Below, one piece after another: positions 1 through 9,555 of a DNA stretch of 64,000 bases (its first letter is position 1; each line of letters begins with the position of its first letter). The translations under genes and the position numbers were made by a program. A model generated the notes under the pieces. That model made no database searches. It was not told where the DNA came from and saw only the letters and a program-made list of their open reading frames with translations. Source of the stretch: Bog-159 sp963843255 (GTDB lineage: Bacteria; Acidobacteriota; Terriglobia; Bryobacterales; Bryobacteraceae); contig CAWJJQ010000003.1 in the NCBI GenBank assembly GCA_963843255.1, forward strand, positions 496,001 through 560,000. Direction: 5' to 3'.

Positions 1-1
1 G

Positions 2-1888
2 GGGTTCCGCGGTCTCGACCTGATTCTGGACACGCAGTTCTGGGTACCGCTCGGTAACCTGGACCAGTTGCTGCCGAAGACCGCCAATTACGAGTCGCGC
101 GACTATCACTGGCTGGCGGTGTTGGGAAGGCTGCGACCCGGCGTCACGAGCGCACAGGCCGCGGCGGAATTGGACGTCATCGCCCGGCGCCTGGCGAAGG
201 CTTACCCGGCGACCGATAAAGATGGCGGCTTTCGCTTCGAGCAGGCCGGCTCGTTATCGCCGCGCGATAAGCCGGTAGTGATGATGTTCCTGGGCGCGCT
301 GACGATCGTAGTGCTGCTGGTGCTGTCGATCGCGTGCGCTAACGTCGCGAACCTGCAGTTGGCGCAAGCTTCCGCGCGGCAGCGGGAGATGGCCGTGCGG
401 CTGGCCGTGGGAGCCCAGCGCAGCCAGTTGTTGCGGCAGATGCTCACGGAAAGTCTGGTTCTGGCGCTGGGCGGCGGCTTAATTGGGGTGGCGCTTTCCC
501 TCTGGGCCACACAAGCGCTTTCCGGGTTTCGGACGCCCGCACCGGTGCCGCTCGATATCGCCGTGAACGTGGACTGGAGGGTGCTGCTGTACACCTTCGG
601 GCTGAGTGTGGGGTCGGGGCTGTTGTTCGGGCTGGCGCCGGCCTGGGCCGCTTCCCGCGTTATTTTGTCGAACGCATTGAAGGGCGAGGACGTGCTGGCG
701 CGGACAGGCCACCGGTTTACGCTGCGCAACGTTCTGGTGGTCGCGCAGGTGGCCATGTCGCTGGTGCTCCTGTGCGCGACCGGGCTGTTTCTGCGCAGCC
801 TGCGCAGCGCCACTTCGATCGATACCGGGTTCCGTACGCACGGCGTCTTGCGGATGGCAATCGATCCGCGGGTGCACGGCTACAGCGCCGAACGCACCAT
901 CCAATTTCTGACGCAATTGCGCCAGCGCGTGGCGGTCCTGCCGGGCGTGACATCGGCGGCATGCACCGATATCGTGCCGCTATCCATGGGCGGACGGAGC
1001 GACGGATTTGAAGCGGAGGGCGCACCGAAATCCAGTCCAACCGTTCCCAGCGCGGAGCTTTACATGGTTACGCCCGGCTATTTCGAGACTCTGGGCATCC
1101 CGCGCGTGGCCGGCCGCGATCTCGGCGACGTGGATGCGGGCAGCCCAAGGGTAGCCGTCGTAAACCAGGTTTTCGCGGAAAAGCTGTTCCCGCGCGAAAA
1201 TCCGCTCGGCCGGCGGGTGAATGGCGGAGGTGTCACTTACCAGATCGTCGGTGTGGTAAAGAACATGAAGTCGCGTACGCTGGCCGAGGATCTCAGGCCG
1301 GTGCTGTACCGCTCGCTGGCACAGAGCGTAGCCGGCGATCCTTCGCTATTGGGATATTCGGTGCTGGTAAGGACCGCGGGAGATGCGGGGGCGCTGGCAA
1401 GTGCCGTTCGGCGCGAGATCCAAACGCTCGATCCCACCCTGGCGATTTATAACGCCGAGACCATGGAAGAGCACGTGCGCGACGCGCTGTTTCTGCCGCG
1501 CCTGGCAGGCACCCTGTTCGGCGTCTTCGGCTTTGTAGGACTGCTGCTGGCTGGAGTCGGATTGTATGGCGTGATGAGTTACGCGGTAAGCCGGCGGACG
1601 CGCGAGATCGGCATCCGCATCGCTCTGGGCGCGCAGACCGGTGGAGTACAGCGGCTTATCGTACGGCAGGGAATGCTGTTGACAGCGATTGCGCTGGCGA
1701 TGGGGCTGGCAGGCGCGTGGGCGGCGGCGAAGCTGTTCACCAGCATCCTCTACGGAGTAACTCCGCACGACGTAGTGACCTTCACGGTTGTGCCGGTGTT
1801 TCTGGCGGCGGTGGCCTTATTGGCGTGCTGGATTCCGTCGCGGCGGGCGGCCCGCGTGGATCCCATGATCGCCCTCCGATATGAGTAA
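2..1888 (+). CDS. ADOP-family FtsX-like ABC permease (5' truncated)
   Basis: The gene is open from the first bases of the window; about 628 residues are visible and the N-terminus lies upstream. It shows the end of a MacB-type periplasmic domain, a middle FtsX block (hydrophobic helix near ALTIVVLLVLSIACANVANL followed by the charged stretch typical of these permeases), a second periplasmic domain, and a C-terminal FtsX block with the 'SRRTREIGIRIALGA' signature and the family-typical end 'AARVDPMIALRYE'. Two FtsX blocks in one chain without an ATPase domain match the Acidobacterial Duplicated Orphan Permease family. The substrate is unknown. It converges on a second ADOP gene 33 bp downstream. 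Confidence 0.9.
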   Translation, partial: GFRGLDLILDTQFWVPLGNLDQLLPKTANYESRDYHWLAVLGRLRPGVTSAQAAAELDVIARRLAKAYPATDKDGGFRFEQAGSLSPRDKPVVMMFLGALTIVVLLVLSIACANVANLQLAQASARQREMAVRLAVGAQRSQLLRQMLTESLVLALGGGLIGVALSLWATQALSGFRTPAPVPLDIAVNVDWRVLLYTFGLSVGSGLLFGLAPAWAASRVILSNALKGEDVLARTGHRFTLRNVLVVAQVAMSLVLLCATGLFLRSLRSATSIDTGFRTHGVLRMAIDPRVHGYSAERTIQFLTQLRQRVAVLPGVTSAACTDIVPLSMGGRSDGFEAEGAPKSSPTVPSAELYMVTPGYFETLGIPRVAGRDLGDVDAGSPRVAVVNQVFAEKLFPRENPLGRRVNGGGVTYQIVGVVKNMKSRTLAEDLRPVLYRSLAQSVAGDPSLLGYSVLVRTAGDAGALASAVRREIQTLDPTLAIYNAETMEEHVRDALFLPRLAGTLFGVFGFVGLLLAGVGLYGVMSYAVSRRTREIGIRIALGAQTGGVQRLIVRQGMLLTAIALAMGLAGAWAAAKLFTSILYGVTPHDVVTFTVVPVFLAAVALLACWIPSRRAARVDPMIALRYE

Positions 1889-1921
1889 ATCCGGGCGATA
1901 AACGGGCTGCTAATCCTCTGC

Positions 1922-4477
1922 CTAATCCAGCCGGAGCGCGCGCATAGGATCGATACGCGCGGCCCGCAGGCCAGGTATCCAACACGCCAGCGCGGCCACG
2001 CATACGAGAATAACGGGCGCGGCGGCGAAAGTCACGGCATCGGTCGGGGTGACGCCATACAGCAGGCTCGAAAGCAGGCGCGTGAGTCCCAGCGCGCCGG
2101 CCAGGCCGGCCAGCGTACCAATGCACGCCAGCTTCAGGCCTTGGCGCAGCACCAGGTCGATAACGTCCCGCCGGCGCGCTCCCAGTGCTACCCGCACCCC
2201 GATCTCGTGCGCGCGCTCGGTGACGAAATAATGCATCAGGCCGTAGATCCCGATCGCCGACAGGAACAGCGCCACCAACGAGAACAGACCGACGAGCGAA
2301 GTCTGAAAGCGGCGCTGGGCGGTCTGTTCGCCAAGTTGTTGCTCCACCGTGGACACATGAAACTTGGCCACACTCTTATCCATGGACTGGATTTCGCTTT
2401 GGACCGCGGCAGCCATGGCTCCGGGATCGGCAGCCGTGCGCACGATGATATCGAGCATGTTCTCGGAATCCTGTGCGTGCGGCCGGAAAACCTGCGGCAC
2501 CACCTGCTTGTCGAGACCCTGGCGGTGCATATCGCCGGTGATCCCAACCACCGTCAGCCAGCCGTTCAGGCGGTGGTCCGGAAAACGGAATCGTTTCCCG
2601 ACGGGGTTCTCGCCCGGCCAGTAGGATCTGGCCATCGTTTCGTTAATGATGGCGACTTGCGGCGAGGTCGGTCCGTCCTGATCGGAGAAGAAACGCCCGC
2701 GCTGGAGGGGGATGCCGGCAGTCTGGAAATACGGCCCGGCAATCAGGTCGTCGCTGGGGCCGGGCTGCTGCGGCGCGCGCCCTTCGATCTGCACCGAATC
2801 TTCAGGATCGGAAATCAGAAAACCGGAAATCGCCGCGGCGGATCGCACGCCTGGCAAAGCCTGCACGCGCTCGATCGCTTCGCGGAAATAAGCAACTTGC
2901 TGTGCTTCCGTCCGGCCCAGGTGCAGATCGATGCGCATCGCCAGCAATTTGTCCGGCCGGAAGCCGGGATCGACGTTTTCCAGCCGCACAAAGCTGCGGA
3001 CCAGCAGCCCCGCGCCGGCCAGCAGAACCAGCGCGATTGAAAACTCTCCAACCACCAGCAGACTGCGCACGCTGCTATGGGCAACCGTGGTCCACTGGCG
3101 GCCGCGGGCCGAAGAGATATCGTTGCGTAAGGCCGGCCACAGACCCGATGCCATTGCCGCGAATACCGAAATCAGCAGCGTAAACGCAAGCACGCGCGGA
3201 TCGATGCGCGCCTCGCTTAACCGGGGGATCTCGCGTGGACCAAACAGGATGAGGGCCCGCAAGGCGGCGGCAGCCAGGGGCAGGCCCAGCAGGCCGCCGG
3301 CGGCCGACAACACCAGGCTCTCGGTCAGCAGTTGCGCGGCCACCCGGGAGCGGCTGGCGCCCAATGCCCGACGCACCGCGAATTCCCGCTCCCTTGCCGA
3401 CCCTCGCGCGAGCAACAGATTTGCCACGTTAAGGCAGGCAATCAAAAGCATCAGGAACACCGCGCCGAATAAGACAGCCAGGGACAACTGCACGCGTCCG
3501 GTGGTCTGGGTGTAAAGCGGAACCACGCGGATGTCCGGCAGGTTCTTGTTTTCGGGATGCTCCGCGGCGAGCTGGCCTGCGATCACACTCATTTCCGATT
3601 GCGCTTCCCGTAAAGTCACGCCGCGCCGGATGCGCCCCAGCGCATACCAGACGGAAAATGTGCGCGGGCTGGTGCGGTCGCGAGTTGCCCAGTAAGGATG
3701 CGCGGTGATCGGCTCCCAGACCTGCGTATCGGGGAAGGGATATTGAAAGGACCGCGGCATTACGCCGATGATGCGCGCCTTTCGCCCGTCCATGAGCAGG
3801 TCCGACCCCAACGCCTGCGGCGATCCGCCAAACCGGTTCTGCCACATTCCGTAGCTCAAGATCACGACGGACTCCCGTCGGCGTTCTTCGTCCCCCGAGA
3901 AGGTGCGCCCCAGGGCTGGCTCCGCGCCCAGCAGCGGGAAGAAATTGGCGGGCACGCGCGCCGACCGCATGCGCTCCGGCGGCCCATCATGATTGCCCAG
4001 CAGAAATGTCTGGCCCACGAAAAGAGTGAAGTCTTCGAACGTGTGGCTGCGGCTTTTCCAATCGGCAAAGTTGAGAAGGGAGACGCGGCCTTCAGTCAGG
4101 CCGTGGGCGGCATCCTCGGACCAGAGCATGGCCAGGCGGCCGGGGTCTTTGTAGGGAAGCGGCCGCAGCAGGACGGCATCGATGACGCTGAAGATGGCCG
4201 TGTTGGCGCCGATACCCAGGGCGAGAGTGAGAGCGACCACCATGCTGAAGCCGGGCCGGCGCCGCATCAGGCGCAAGGCGTGGCGGAGGTCGCGCGAGAA
4301 ACGGTCCCACACGAGCCAGCGGCCGCTTTCGTAGAATGCCTCGCGGGCCGAAGTCACGTTGCCGAAAGCGCGGCGTGCGGCGCCGCTGTCGTGGAGTTGA
4401 TCGGCTTCCAGGTTGATGTGGGATGCGATCTCTTCGGTGAAGTCTTCCTGGGTGCGTTTGCGCCTTCGGGTAAACAT
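1922..4477 (-). CDS. ADOP-family FtsX-like ABC permease
   Basis: Complete 851-residue protein. A short cytosolic N-terminal region with the 'EEIASHINLEADQL' pattern common in ADOP proteins precedes a first membrane helix near residue 80, then a MacB-like periplasmic domain, three clustered helices with 'AREREFAVRRALGASRSR', a second periplasmic domain and a last FtsX block with 'ERAHEIGVRVALGARRRD', ending 'AARIDPMRALRLD'. No ATP-binding cassette gene lies nearby, as is usual for this orphan family, so energy source and substrate cannot be inferred. The start is the ATG closest to the conserved N-terminal segment. It is a homologue of, but not a recent copy of, the convergent permease at the window start. 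Confidence 0.92.
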   Translation of the reverse strand: MFTRRRKRTQEDFTEEIASHINLEADQLHDSGAARRAFGNVTSAREAFYESGRWLVWDRFSRDLRHALRLMRRRPGFSMVVALTLALGIGANTAIFSVIDAVLLRPLPYKDPGRLAMLWSEDAAHGLTEGRVSLLNFADWKSRSHTFEDFTLFVGQTFLLGNHDGPPERMRSARVPANFFPLLGAEPALGRTFSGDEERRRESVVILSYGMWQNRFGGSPQALGSDLLMDGRKARIIGVMPRSFQYPFPDTQVWEPITAHPYWATRDRTSPRTFSVWYALGRIRRGVTLREAQSEMSVIAGQLAAEHPENKNLPDIRVVPLYTQTTGRVQLSLAVLFGAVFLMLLIACLNVANLLLARGSAREREFAVRRALGASRSRVAAQLLTESLVLSAAGGLLGLPLAAAALRALILFGPREIPRLSEARIDPRVLAFTLLISVFAAMASGLWPALRNDISSARGRQWTTVAHSSVRSLLVVGEFSIALVLLAGAGLLVRSFVRLENVDPGFRPDKLLAMRIDLHLGRTEAQQVAYFREAIERVQALPGVRSAAAISGFLISDPEDSVQIEGRAPQQPGPSDDLIAGPYFQTAGIPLQRGRFFSDQDGPTSPQVAIINETMARSYWPGENPVGKRFRFPDHRLNGWLTVVGITGDMHRQGLDKQVVPQVFRPHAQDSENMLDIIVRTAADPGAMAAAVQSEIQSMDKSVAKFHVSTVEQQLGEQTAQRRFQTSLVGLFSLVALFLSAIGIYGLMHYFVTERAHEIGVRVALGARRRDVIDLVLRQGLKLACIGTLAGLAGALGLTRLLSSLLYGVTPTDAVTFAAAPVILVCVAALACWIPGLRAARIDPMRALRLD

Positions 4478-4520
4478 CTGACATGAGTATGCGGCATTTT
4501 GGGTCGAATGTCAACAGGAG

Positions 4521-4632
4521 CGTGGGGCAGCCTCTCAGGCTGCGGCGGGGCTCGTAGCCGGCTCGTAGCCCCGCTTCTTATTGGCAAGATGGCGGCGTGA
4601 GATGCCCCCGCAGCCTGAGAGGCTGCCCCACG
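4521..4632. repeat. Long inverted repeat upstream of xdhC-like gene
   Basis: Two arms of about 27-30 bp (4521-4550 and 4605-4632) are inverse copies: the left begins CGTGGGGCAGCCTCTCAGG and the right ends in its complement. The 54-bp loop carries a short duplication of CTCGTAGCC. It fills most of the divergent region between the ADOP gene and the xdhC-like gene and abuts the -10-like box of the latter. It could act as a bidirectional transcription block or be a REP/MITE-like element; no second copy was found in the window. Confidence 0.85.
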
Positions 4633-4633
4633 T

Positions 4634-4639
4634 TATAAT
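4634..4639 (+). promoter_or_regulatory. -10 box close to xdhC-like start
   Basis: A perfect TATAAT ends 9 bp before the ATG at 4649, so transcription would begin at or within a few bases of the start codon. There is no good ribosome binding site in the gap. The -35 position falls inside the inverted repeat and has no TTGACA-like match. Confidence 0.5.
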
Positions 4640-4648
4640 TGAGCCTGA

Positions 4649-5488
4649 ATGGACGTTTACGAGGAACTGGTGCGGCTGCGCAAGCTGGGGCAGAAGTGTG
4701 CGATCGCTACCATCGTCCAGGTGCGCGGATCGATCCCCAGCTACGAAAGCGCCAAGCTGCTGGTGCGGGAGGACGGTTCCATGGTCGGCACCATCGGCGG
4801 CGGATGCGTGGAAGCCGAGGTATGGAACGCGGCGCGCGAAGTGATCGAAAAAGAAGAACCCAAACATCTGAGTTTCAACCTGGGGCAGGACGCGGCCTAT
4901 GACAACGGGCTGATCTGCGGCGGACAGCTCGACGTTTTTGTGGAGCCCGTCCTGCCGGTACCGGGCGCCTTCATCTTCGGCGCCGGCCATATTTCAAAGA
5001 GCATCTCGAAGGTGGCGAATCTGGCCGGCTTCTCAACCACCGTCATCGATAACCGCGAGAGTTTTGCCAACCGCGACCGCTTCCCGGAAGCGGCTGAAAT
5101 CTTCGCGGAGGAATACGAGGACGTGTTCGCCAAGCTGCCGGTGAACGAGACCAGTTACGTGATTATCGTCACCCGCGGCCATCGCGACGATATGCGCGTA
5201 CTGCGCTGGGCCATCACCACCAATGCGCGGTACATCGCCATGATCGGCAGCAAACGCAAGGTCATCAGCGTCATCCGCGAACTGGAAAAAGAAGGCGCCG
5301 CCGCGGAAAGCTTCCAACGTGTTTTCGCGCCCATGGGGCTGGAGATCGGAGCCATCTCGCCGGAAGAGATCGCGGTGTCGGTGGTGGCGGAGATGATTGC
5401 CGTGCGGCGCAACGCGGAATCCGGCTGGCGTGCACTTTCCAAGTCGGTATTTGCCGACGAATCTCTGCGCGCGTTGTTAGCGAAGTGA
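4649..5488 (+). CDS. XdhC/CoxI family protein (molybdoenzyme maturation)
   Basis: The 279-residue protein has an N-terminal XdhC/CoxI domain with 'TIGGGCVEAEV' at about residues 48-58, and a C-terminal Rossmann-like XdhC_C domain starting at 'GAGHISKS' (about 111-118) and containing 'TRGHRDDMRVLRWA' and 'MIGSKRK'. XdhC proteins bind molybdenum cofactor, help its sulfuration and insert it into xanthine dehydrogenase-type enzymes. The next gene is a MocA-like cytidylyltransferase, the usual partner for making the dinucleotide form of the cofactor. No molybdenum hydroxylase subunit gene is in the window, so the client enzyme must be encoded elsewhere. Confidence 0.9.
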   Translation: MDVYEELVRLRKLGQKCAIATIVQVRGSIPSYESAKLLVREDGSMVGTIGGGCVEAEVWNAAREVIEKEEPKHLSFNLGQDAAYDNGLICGGQLDVFVEPVLPVPGAFIFGAGHISKSISKVANLAGFSTTVIDNRESFANRDRFPEAAEIFAEEYEDVFAKLPVNETSYVIIVTRGHRDDMRVLRWAITTNARYIAMIGSKRKVISVIRELEKEGAAAESFQRVFAPMGLEIGAISPEEIAVSVVAEMIAVRRNAESGWRALSKSVFADESLRALLAK

Positions 5489-6066
5489 CCGCCGGACTGA
5501 TTCTGGCGGCGGGCGAATCGCGGCGGATGGGATCGCCGAAGGCGCTGCTGGAGTTTCGGGGGGAAACGTTTCTGGATCGCCTGATCGGCCTGTTCGCGCA
5601 ACATTGTGCGCCTGTAATCGCGGTGCTGGGCGCGGAGCCGGAGCGCGTACGCGGCGGATTGCGCAAGGCGGACCAGGCCGTGCTGGTAGAGAACCGAGAG
5701 TTCCTTCTCGGTCAACTGACTTCCATGCAATGCGGTCTGCGCGCGGTACCCCGGGAGGCCGAAGGCGTGCTCTTCACGCTGGTGGACCACCCGGACGTGC
5801 AGCCCGACACGCTCGCGGCGCTCCTGAAGCCGGCGCCGGCTCCGCTGCGTATTCCGCGATATGGCGGAAGGCGCGGCCATCCCATCTGGTTTTCGAAATC
5901 GCTGATTCCCGAATTTCTGGCGCTGCCTTCCACCGGGGCGGCCCGTGAAGTGGTGGCGCGCCACGCGGACGTAACGGCGTATCTTGATGTGCCCGATCCC
6001 GGCATTCTGACGGATGTCGATGACCCCGAGGCGTACCGGCGCTTGCTGGCGGAGGATTGCGCATGA
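5485..6066 (+). CDS. MocA-like molybdenum cofactor nucleotidyltransferase
   Basis: The 193-residue protein starts with the NTP-transferase P-loop-like signature 'LILAAGESRRMGSPKALL' and carries 'LVDHPDVQPDT' and 'RGHPIWFSKSL', as in MocA/MobA-like enzymes that add CMP (or GMP) to molybdopterin. It starts at GTG 5485, overlapping the TGA of the XdhC gene by 4 bp, and its own TGA overlaps the next ATG, so the three genes are likely translationally coupled. The XdhC neighbour supports MocA (cytidylyl) over other sugar or nucleotide transferases, but specificity was not tested. Confidence 0.87.
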   Translation: MTAGLILAAGESRRMGSPKALLEFRGETFLDRLIGLFAQHCAPVIAVLGAEPERVRGGLRKADQAVLVENREFLLGQLTSMQCGLRAVPREAEGVLFTLVDHPDVQPDTLAALLKPAPAPLRIPRYGGRRGHPIWFSKSLIPEFLALPSTGAAREVVARHADVTAYLDVPDPGILTDVDDPEAYRRLLAEDCA

Positions 6067-8462
6067 ATTTGGTGATCAAGCGCACGGCGAAATGGCTCGG
6101 TATCGTTTTGGCCTTGTTGCTGATCGCCGGGATCGTGGCGCCGTACCTGAGCGGCAACCGCTTCGCGCCGCGTATCCGGGCGGCCCTCGAAAAAGCCTTG
6201 GGCCGAAAGGTGGAAATCGGCGCCGTACACTTCAGCCTGTTCAGCGGGCCGGGCTTCGCGGTCGATAACGTAGTGATTCATGAGAACCCGGCCATCGGCA
6301 TCGAGCCCCTTGCATACGTGGGCTCGCTTGAAGCGGTACCGCGCGTAACATCCTTCTTCGGTGGCAGGCTGGAGTTCGCGTCCATCCGGCTGGATGACGC
6401 CAGCATCAACATAAGCAAGACCGGCGCGGCCTCGGAACCGGGGCGCTGGAACTTCGAGGCCCTGCTCAACCGCACGGTCATTCGCGCCATTCCCGAGCTG
6501 CACGTGCGCTCGGGGCGCATCAATTTCAAGTTCGGCGATACCAAGTCGGTCTTCTACCTGACGAATACGGATCTGGACATTGCGCCGCCGTCGGGCGGTG
6601 GCTCGGCCTGGAGCGTGGAATTCACGGGGCAGCCGGCGCGCACCGACAAACCGGCGCACGGGTTTGGCGCTTTCGTGGGGCGCGGCCGCTGGGTGCCGTC
6701 GGGCGCGGGTCGCCTGGATCTGGACGTGCGCCTGGAGAAAGGAGCGATCAGCGAAATCGTAGAGCTGGTGCACGGCCATGATGCCGGCATTCATGGACTG
6801 GTTTCCGCGCGCATGCGGCTGGCTGGGCCGCTGGACGACATTCGCATTTCGGGCAACATCGACGCGGAGGACGTGCATCGCTGGGATCTGATGCCGCCTT
6901 ACGGATCGCAGCGCTGGCTGTTGCGCCTGGCGGGAAGGCTCGACGTGGCCACGCAGACCATCGAGATGGAATCGAGCACCTCGGGCGGCCAGACGCTGCC
7001 GCTGGCGGTACGCTTTCGGTGCGCTGATTATTTGTCGCAGCCGCGCTGGGCCGTCTCGTTGAATTGGAATCGGTTTCCGGCGGGCCCCGTGCTGGAGCTG
7101 GCGCGTCATCTCGGCGTGGAGCTGCCGCCGAAGGTGGACGTGACGGGGTCGCTCGACGGAGTGCTGGGATATTCGGGGCAGGGAAGGCTGCAGGGCGCGG
7201 TGGACGTGCACGACGCCTCAATTACGATTCCGGCATCTCCGCCGGTCCGGTCGGCGCAGGCGCATTTGGTTTTCGATGCGGGCCATGCCCGGCTGATGCC
7301 GGCGCTGGTGCGCACCGCGCAGGACGAGGAAGCGCAATTGGAGGCGGACTACGACTGGGCGGCGCAGTCGCTGGATCTGACTATTTCGACCCAGGAGATG
7401 CGCGTGGAGTCGCTGCGTGCGCAGGCCGCGCTGGCCGCGGTCCCCTGGCTGGAGCAGGTTTCGAGCGGTACCTGGAAAGGCCAGTTGCGCTACCAGACCA
7501 GCCCCCAGCCCGTGGCGCGCGATGGCTTTACCGCGGCGCAAACCGCGCCGCTGAAGAACGGCTGGTCCGGCGCTATCAATTTGCAGGACGCCAAGTTTCC
7601 CCTGCCTGGACTGGCCGAGCCGGTGGCTGTGGAATCGGCCGCAGTGCATATCGACGGAGCGCGGGTGACGCTCGACCATATCCACGCGCAGGCGGGCACG
7701 ATCGTATTCGAGGGCGACTACCGGTATGAGCCGCAAATGGCGCGTCCGCACCGCCTGCATATCCGGATTCCGGATGCGGATGCGGCGGAGTTGGAGCGGT
7801 TGCTGATGCCTACGCTCCGCCATAGCCGCGGACTGCTGGCGCGGGCCCTCAACCTCGGCCGCCCGACGCTGCCCGAATGGCTGGCGGACCGGCATGCGGA
7901 TGCAGCGCTGCAAATCGGGTCGCTGCACCTGGGCGATGAGGAGGCGCACGAGTTGCAGGCGCACTTGCTATGGGATGGCACCAAGGCCGAGTTCGCCGAC
8001 CTGCGCGCTCGGGTGGATGGCGGACGGGTCACCGGGACGCTGGCGGTGAACCTGCGCGGCAGCCGTCCGGCGTACCGACTGGAGGCGCGCGCCAAGGGCA
8101 TCGATTGGAAGTCGGGCAAGGTGGACGCCGATACAGTTCTGGAATCGAGCGGCACCGGCCTCGACCTGCTGGCGCACCTGCATTCGAGCGGCACATTCGC
8201 CGCGCGCGGCGTGGAGATGGACGCCCTGCCGGACCTGGAAAGCGTCTCCGGCTCCTACGACGTGGGGTGGGGCCAGGCGGGACCTCTGTGGCGCTTCACC
8301 GATCTACAACTGGTATCGGGCGATGAGACTTACACCGGGCAAGGCGCCACGCAACCGGATGGCCGGCTGCTGGTGCTGCTCACCAGCGGCAGCAAAGAGA
8401 TGCACATGAGCGGCACGCTGGCGGAATTGCGGCTGGACCAGCCGGAGGCGCGCCCGCAGTAG
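6063..8462 (+). CDS. AsmA-family membrane-anchored protein
   Basis: The 799-residue protein has one N-terminal membrane helix (about residues 10-28) followed by a conserved AsmA-type start ('AALEKALGRKVEIGAVHFSL') and long repeating beta-rich segments with 'LDVRLEKGAISEIVELVHGHDAGIHG'-like AsmA/DUF3971 character. AsmA-like proteins are bridge-like periplasmic proteins linked to outer-membrane phospholipid or LPS homeostasis. ATG 6063 is preferred over TTG 6057 because GGAGG at 6051-6055 is correctly spaced and the ATG overlaps the TGA of the previous gene (ATGA). Why it is co-transcribed with molybdenum cofactor genes is not clear. Confidence 0.82.
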   Translation: MNLVIKRTAKWLGIVLALLLIAGIVAPYLSGNRFAPRIRAALEKALGRKVEIGAVHFSLFSGPGFAVDNVVIHENPAIGIEPLAYVGSLEAVPRVTSFFGGRLEFASIRLDDASINISKTGAASEPGRWNFEALLNRTVIRAIPELHVRSGRINFKFGDTKSVFYLTNTDLDIAPPSGGGSAWSVEFTGQPARTDKPAHGFGAFVGRGRWVPSGAGRLDLDVRLEKGAISEIVELVHGHDAGIHGLVSARMRLAGPLDDIRISGNIDAEDVHRWDLMPPYGSQRWLLRLAGRLDVATQTIEMESSTSGGQTLPLAVRFRCADYLSQPRWAVSLNWNRFPAGPVLELARHLGVELPPKVDVTGSLDGVLGYSGQGRLQGAVDVHDASITIPASPPVRSAQAHLVFDAGHARLMPALVRTAQDEEAQLEADYDWAAQSLDLTISTQEMRVESLRAQAALAAVPWLEQVSSGTWKGQLRYQTSPQPVARDGFTAAQTAPLKNGWSGAINLQDAKFPLPGLAEPVAVESAAVHIDGARVTLDHIHAQAGTIVFEGDYRYEPQMARPHRLHIRIPDADAAELERLLMPTLRHSRGLLARALNLGRPTLPEWLADRHADAALQIGSLHLGDEEAHELQAHLLWDGTKAEFADLRARVDGGRVTGTLAVNLRGSRPAYRLEARAKGIDWKSGKVDADTVLESSGTGLDLLAHLHSSGTFAARGVEMDALPDLESVSGSYDVGWGQAGPLWRFTDLQLVSGDETYTGQGATQPDGRLLVLLTSGSKEMHMSGTLAELRLDQPEARPQ

Positions 8463-8480
8463 CGCAGCAGCGCCGGCCGT

Positions 8481-9389
8481 TTATAGCCGCATAAAAGCCG
8501 TGCCACACAGCATCAAAGGCAAGTACTGCCGGCACACATCGCATGACTTAATGGTGTGGCCCTCGATCGCGATACCCTTTTGCGTTCCAAACCATTTCTC
8601 GGACATCTCGATGGGATAGTCGTCCAGCCTGCCCCATGCGCACTGGATGGCCCGGGGCGCCGCACAGCTCCAGGCTGCCGCATTGTTCAGATATGTCCGC
8701 TTTTCGTCTTTGTCGCGCAGGTACTCCCCACCCTGCAGAGGCACCGCTACCGCCGGTCGTTCCGCCAGCAAGGAAACGCAATACTCGAACTCACTCCGAT
8801 CCTTCGGGCCCAGCGTACCGGAATACGCCACCGCGAACTGATCCCCCTTGGTCCGCAATGCCGCCAGCATGAAACCGCTATGCTTGAACGCTCCGGCCGC
8901 AGTCGCCTCCGAAAGGCTGCTGATCAGTTTGTTCAGCACCCCGGTCAAATCATACGTCTCGTACAGCTTGTGATAATTCACCGGACAGCCGCACTCCTGG
9001 CAGGGGTGGTTTCCCGACGCGTTCGCCGGAAAAGCCACCACACTTCCGTCTCCGTTGGTGAGCAGCTTGTCCCCACCGTAGCTCACGCCGGTGTACGGAG
9101 TGTCGTTAAGCTGCGCGTAGACGAAATCATGGAACGCGGCCTTCGGAACGTAGCCTGAGCCCGCGCCCGTCCTGACGTAATAGAACTTGAAGCCCAAAGC
9201 CATGGCCTCTTTTGATTTCTTCAGATCCAGCTTCGCCCACGTGCCTCTGGGAAGCAGGCGCTGGAACTGCATTTCTCCGCCCTTACTGAACTTGAACATC
9301 TGCACCGAGCAGGTAAGATAAACCTGGAAGCCCTCAGTTAATTCGTGTCCCAGGCGCTTGACCACGAGTGCATTGCCGGTAGCTGCCAT
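8481..9389 (-). CDS. SH3b-like protein with Cys-rich, deaminase-like C-terminal region
   Basis: The 302-residue protein has no clear family match by eye. Residues about 20-90 look like a bacterial SH3 barrel ('LPRGTWAKL' ... 'FYYVRTGAGSGYVPKAAF'). A cysteine cluster 'CQECGC' follows at 130-135. The C-terminal third has 'SCAAPRAIQCA' at about 241-251 and 'SCDVCRQYLP' at 282-291, an arrangement like the C-A-x-P and C-x-x-C zinc motifs of toxin-type nucleic acid/nucleotide deaminases, but the usual catalytic Glu is Ala here. No signal peptide is seen. GGAGGGGA precedes the ATG. It stands alone, converging on the AsmA gene. The deaminase reading is a hypothesis. Confidence 0.72.
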   Translation of the reverse strand: MAATGNALVVKRLGHELTEGFQVYLTCSVQMFKFSKGGEMQFQRLLPRGTWAKLDLKKSKEAMALGFKFYYVRTGAGSGYVPKAAFHDFVYAQLNDTPYTGVSYGGDKLLTNGDGSVVAFPANASGNHPCQECGCPVNYHKLYETYDLTGVLNKLISSLSEATAAGAFKHSGFMLAALRTKGDQFAVAYSGTLGPKDRSEFEYCVSLLAERPAVAVPLQGGEYLRDKDEKRTYLNNAAAWSCAAPRAIQCAWGRLDDYPIEMSEKWFGTQKGIAIEGHTIKSCDVCRQYLPLMLCGTAFMRL

Positions 9390-9555
9390 AAAATCCCCTC
9401 CGTGCCCGCCGCGAAGGCGGGAATTTTCGTAATTTTACCATCGGGCATTGGCCCGAACTCGCGCATGCGTTCCGGATAATTTGCCGCCGCTCAAAAACCG
9501 TACCGAAAATCACCATGCGCCATCTTTGGGCGATGCCTGGGCGATCGGTGTTAGA

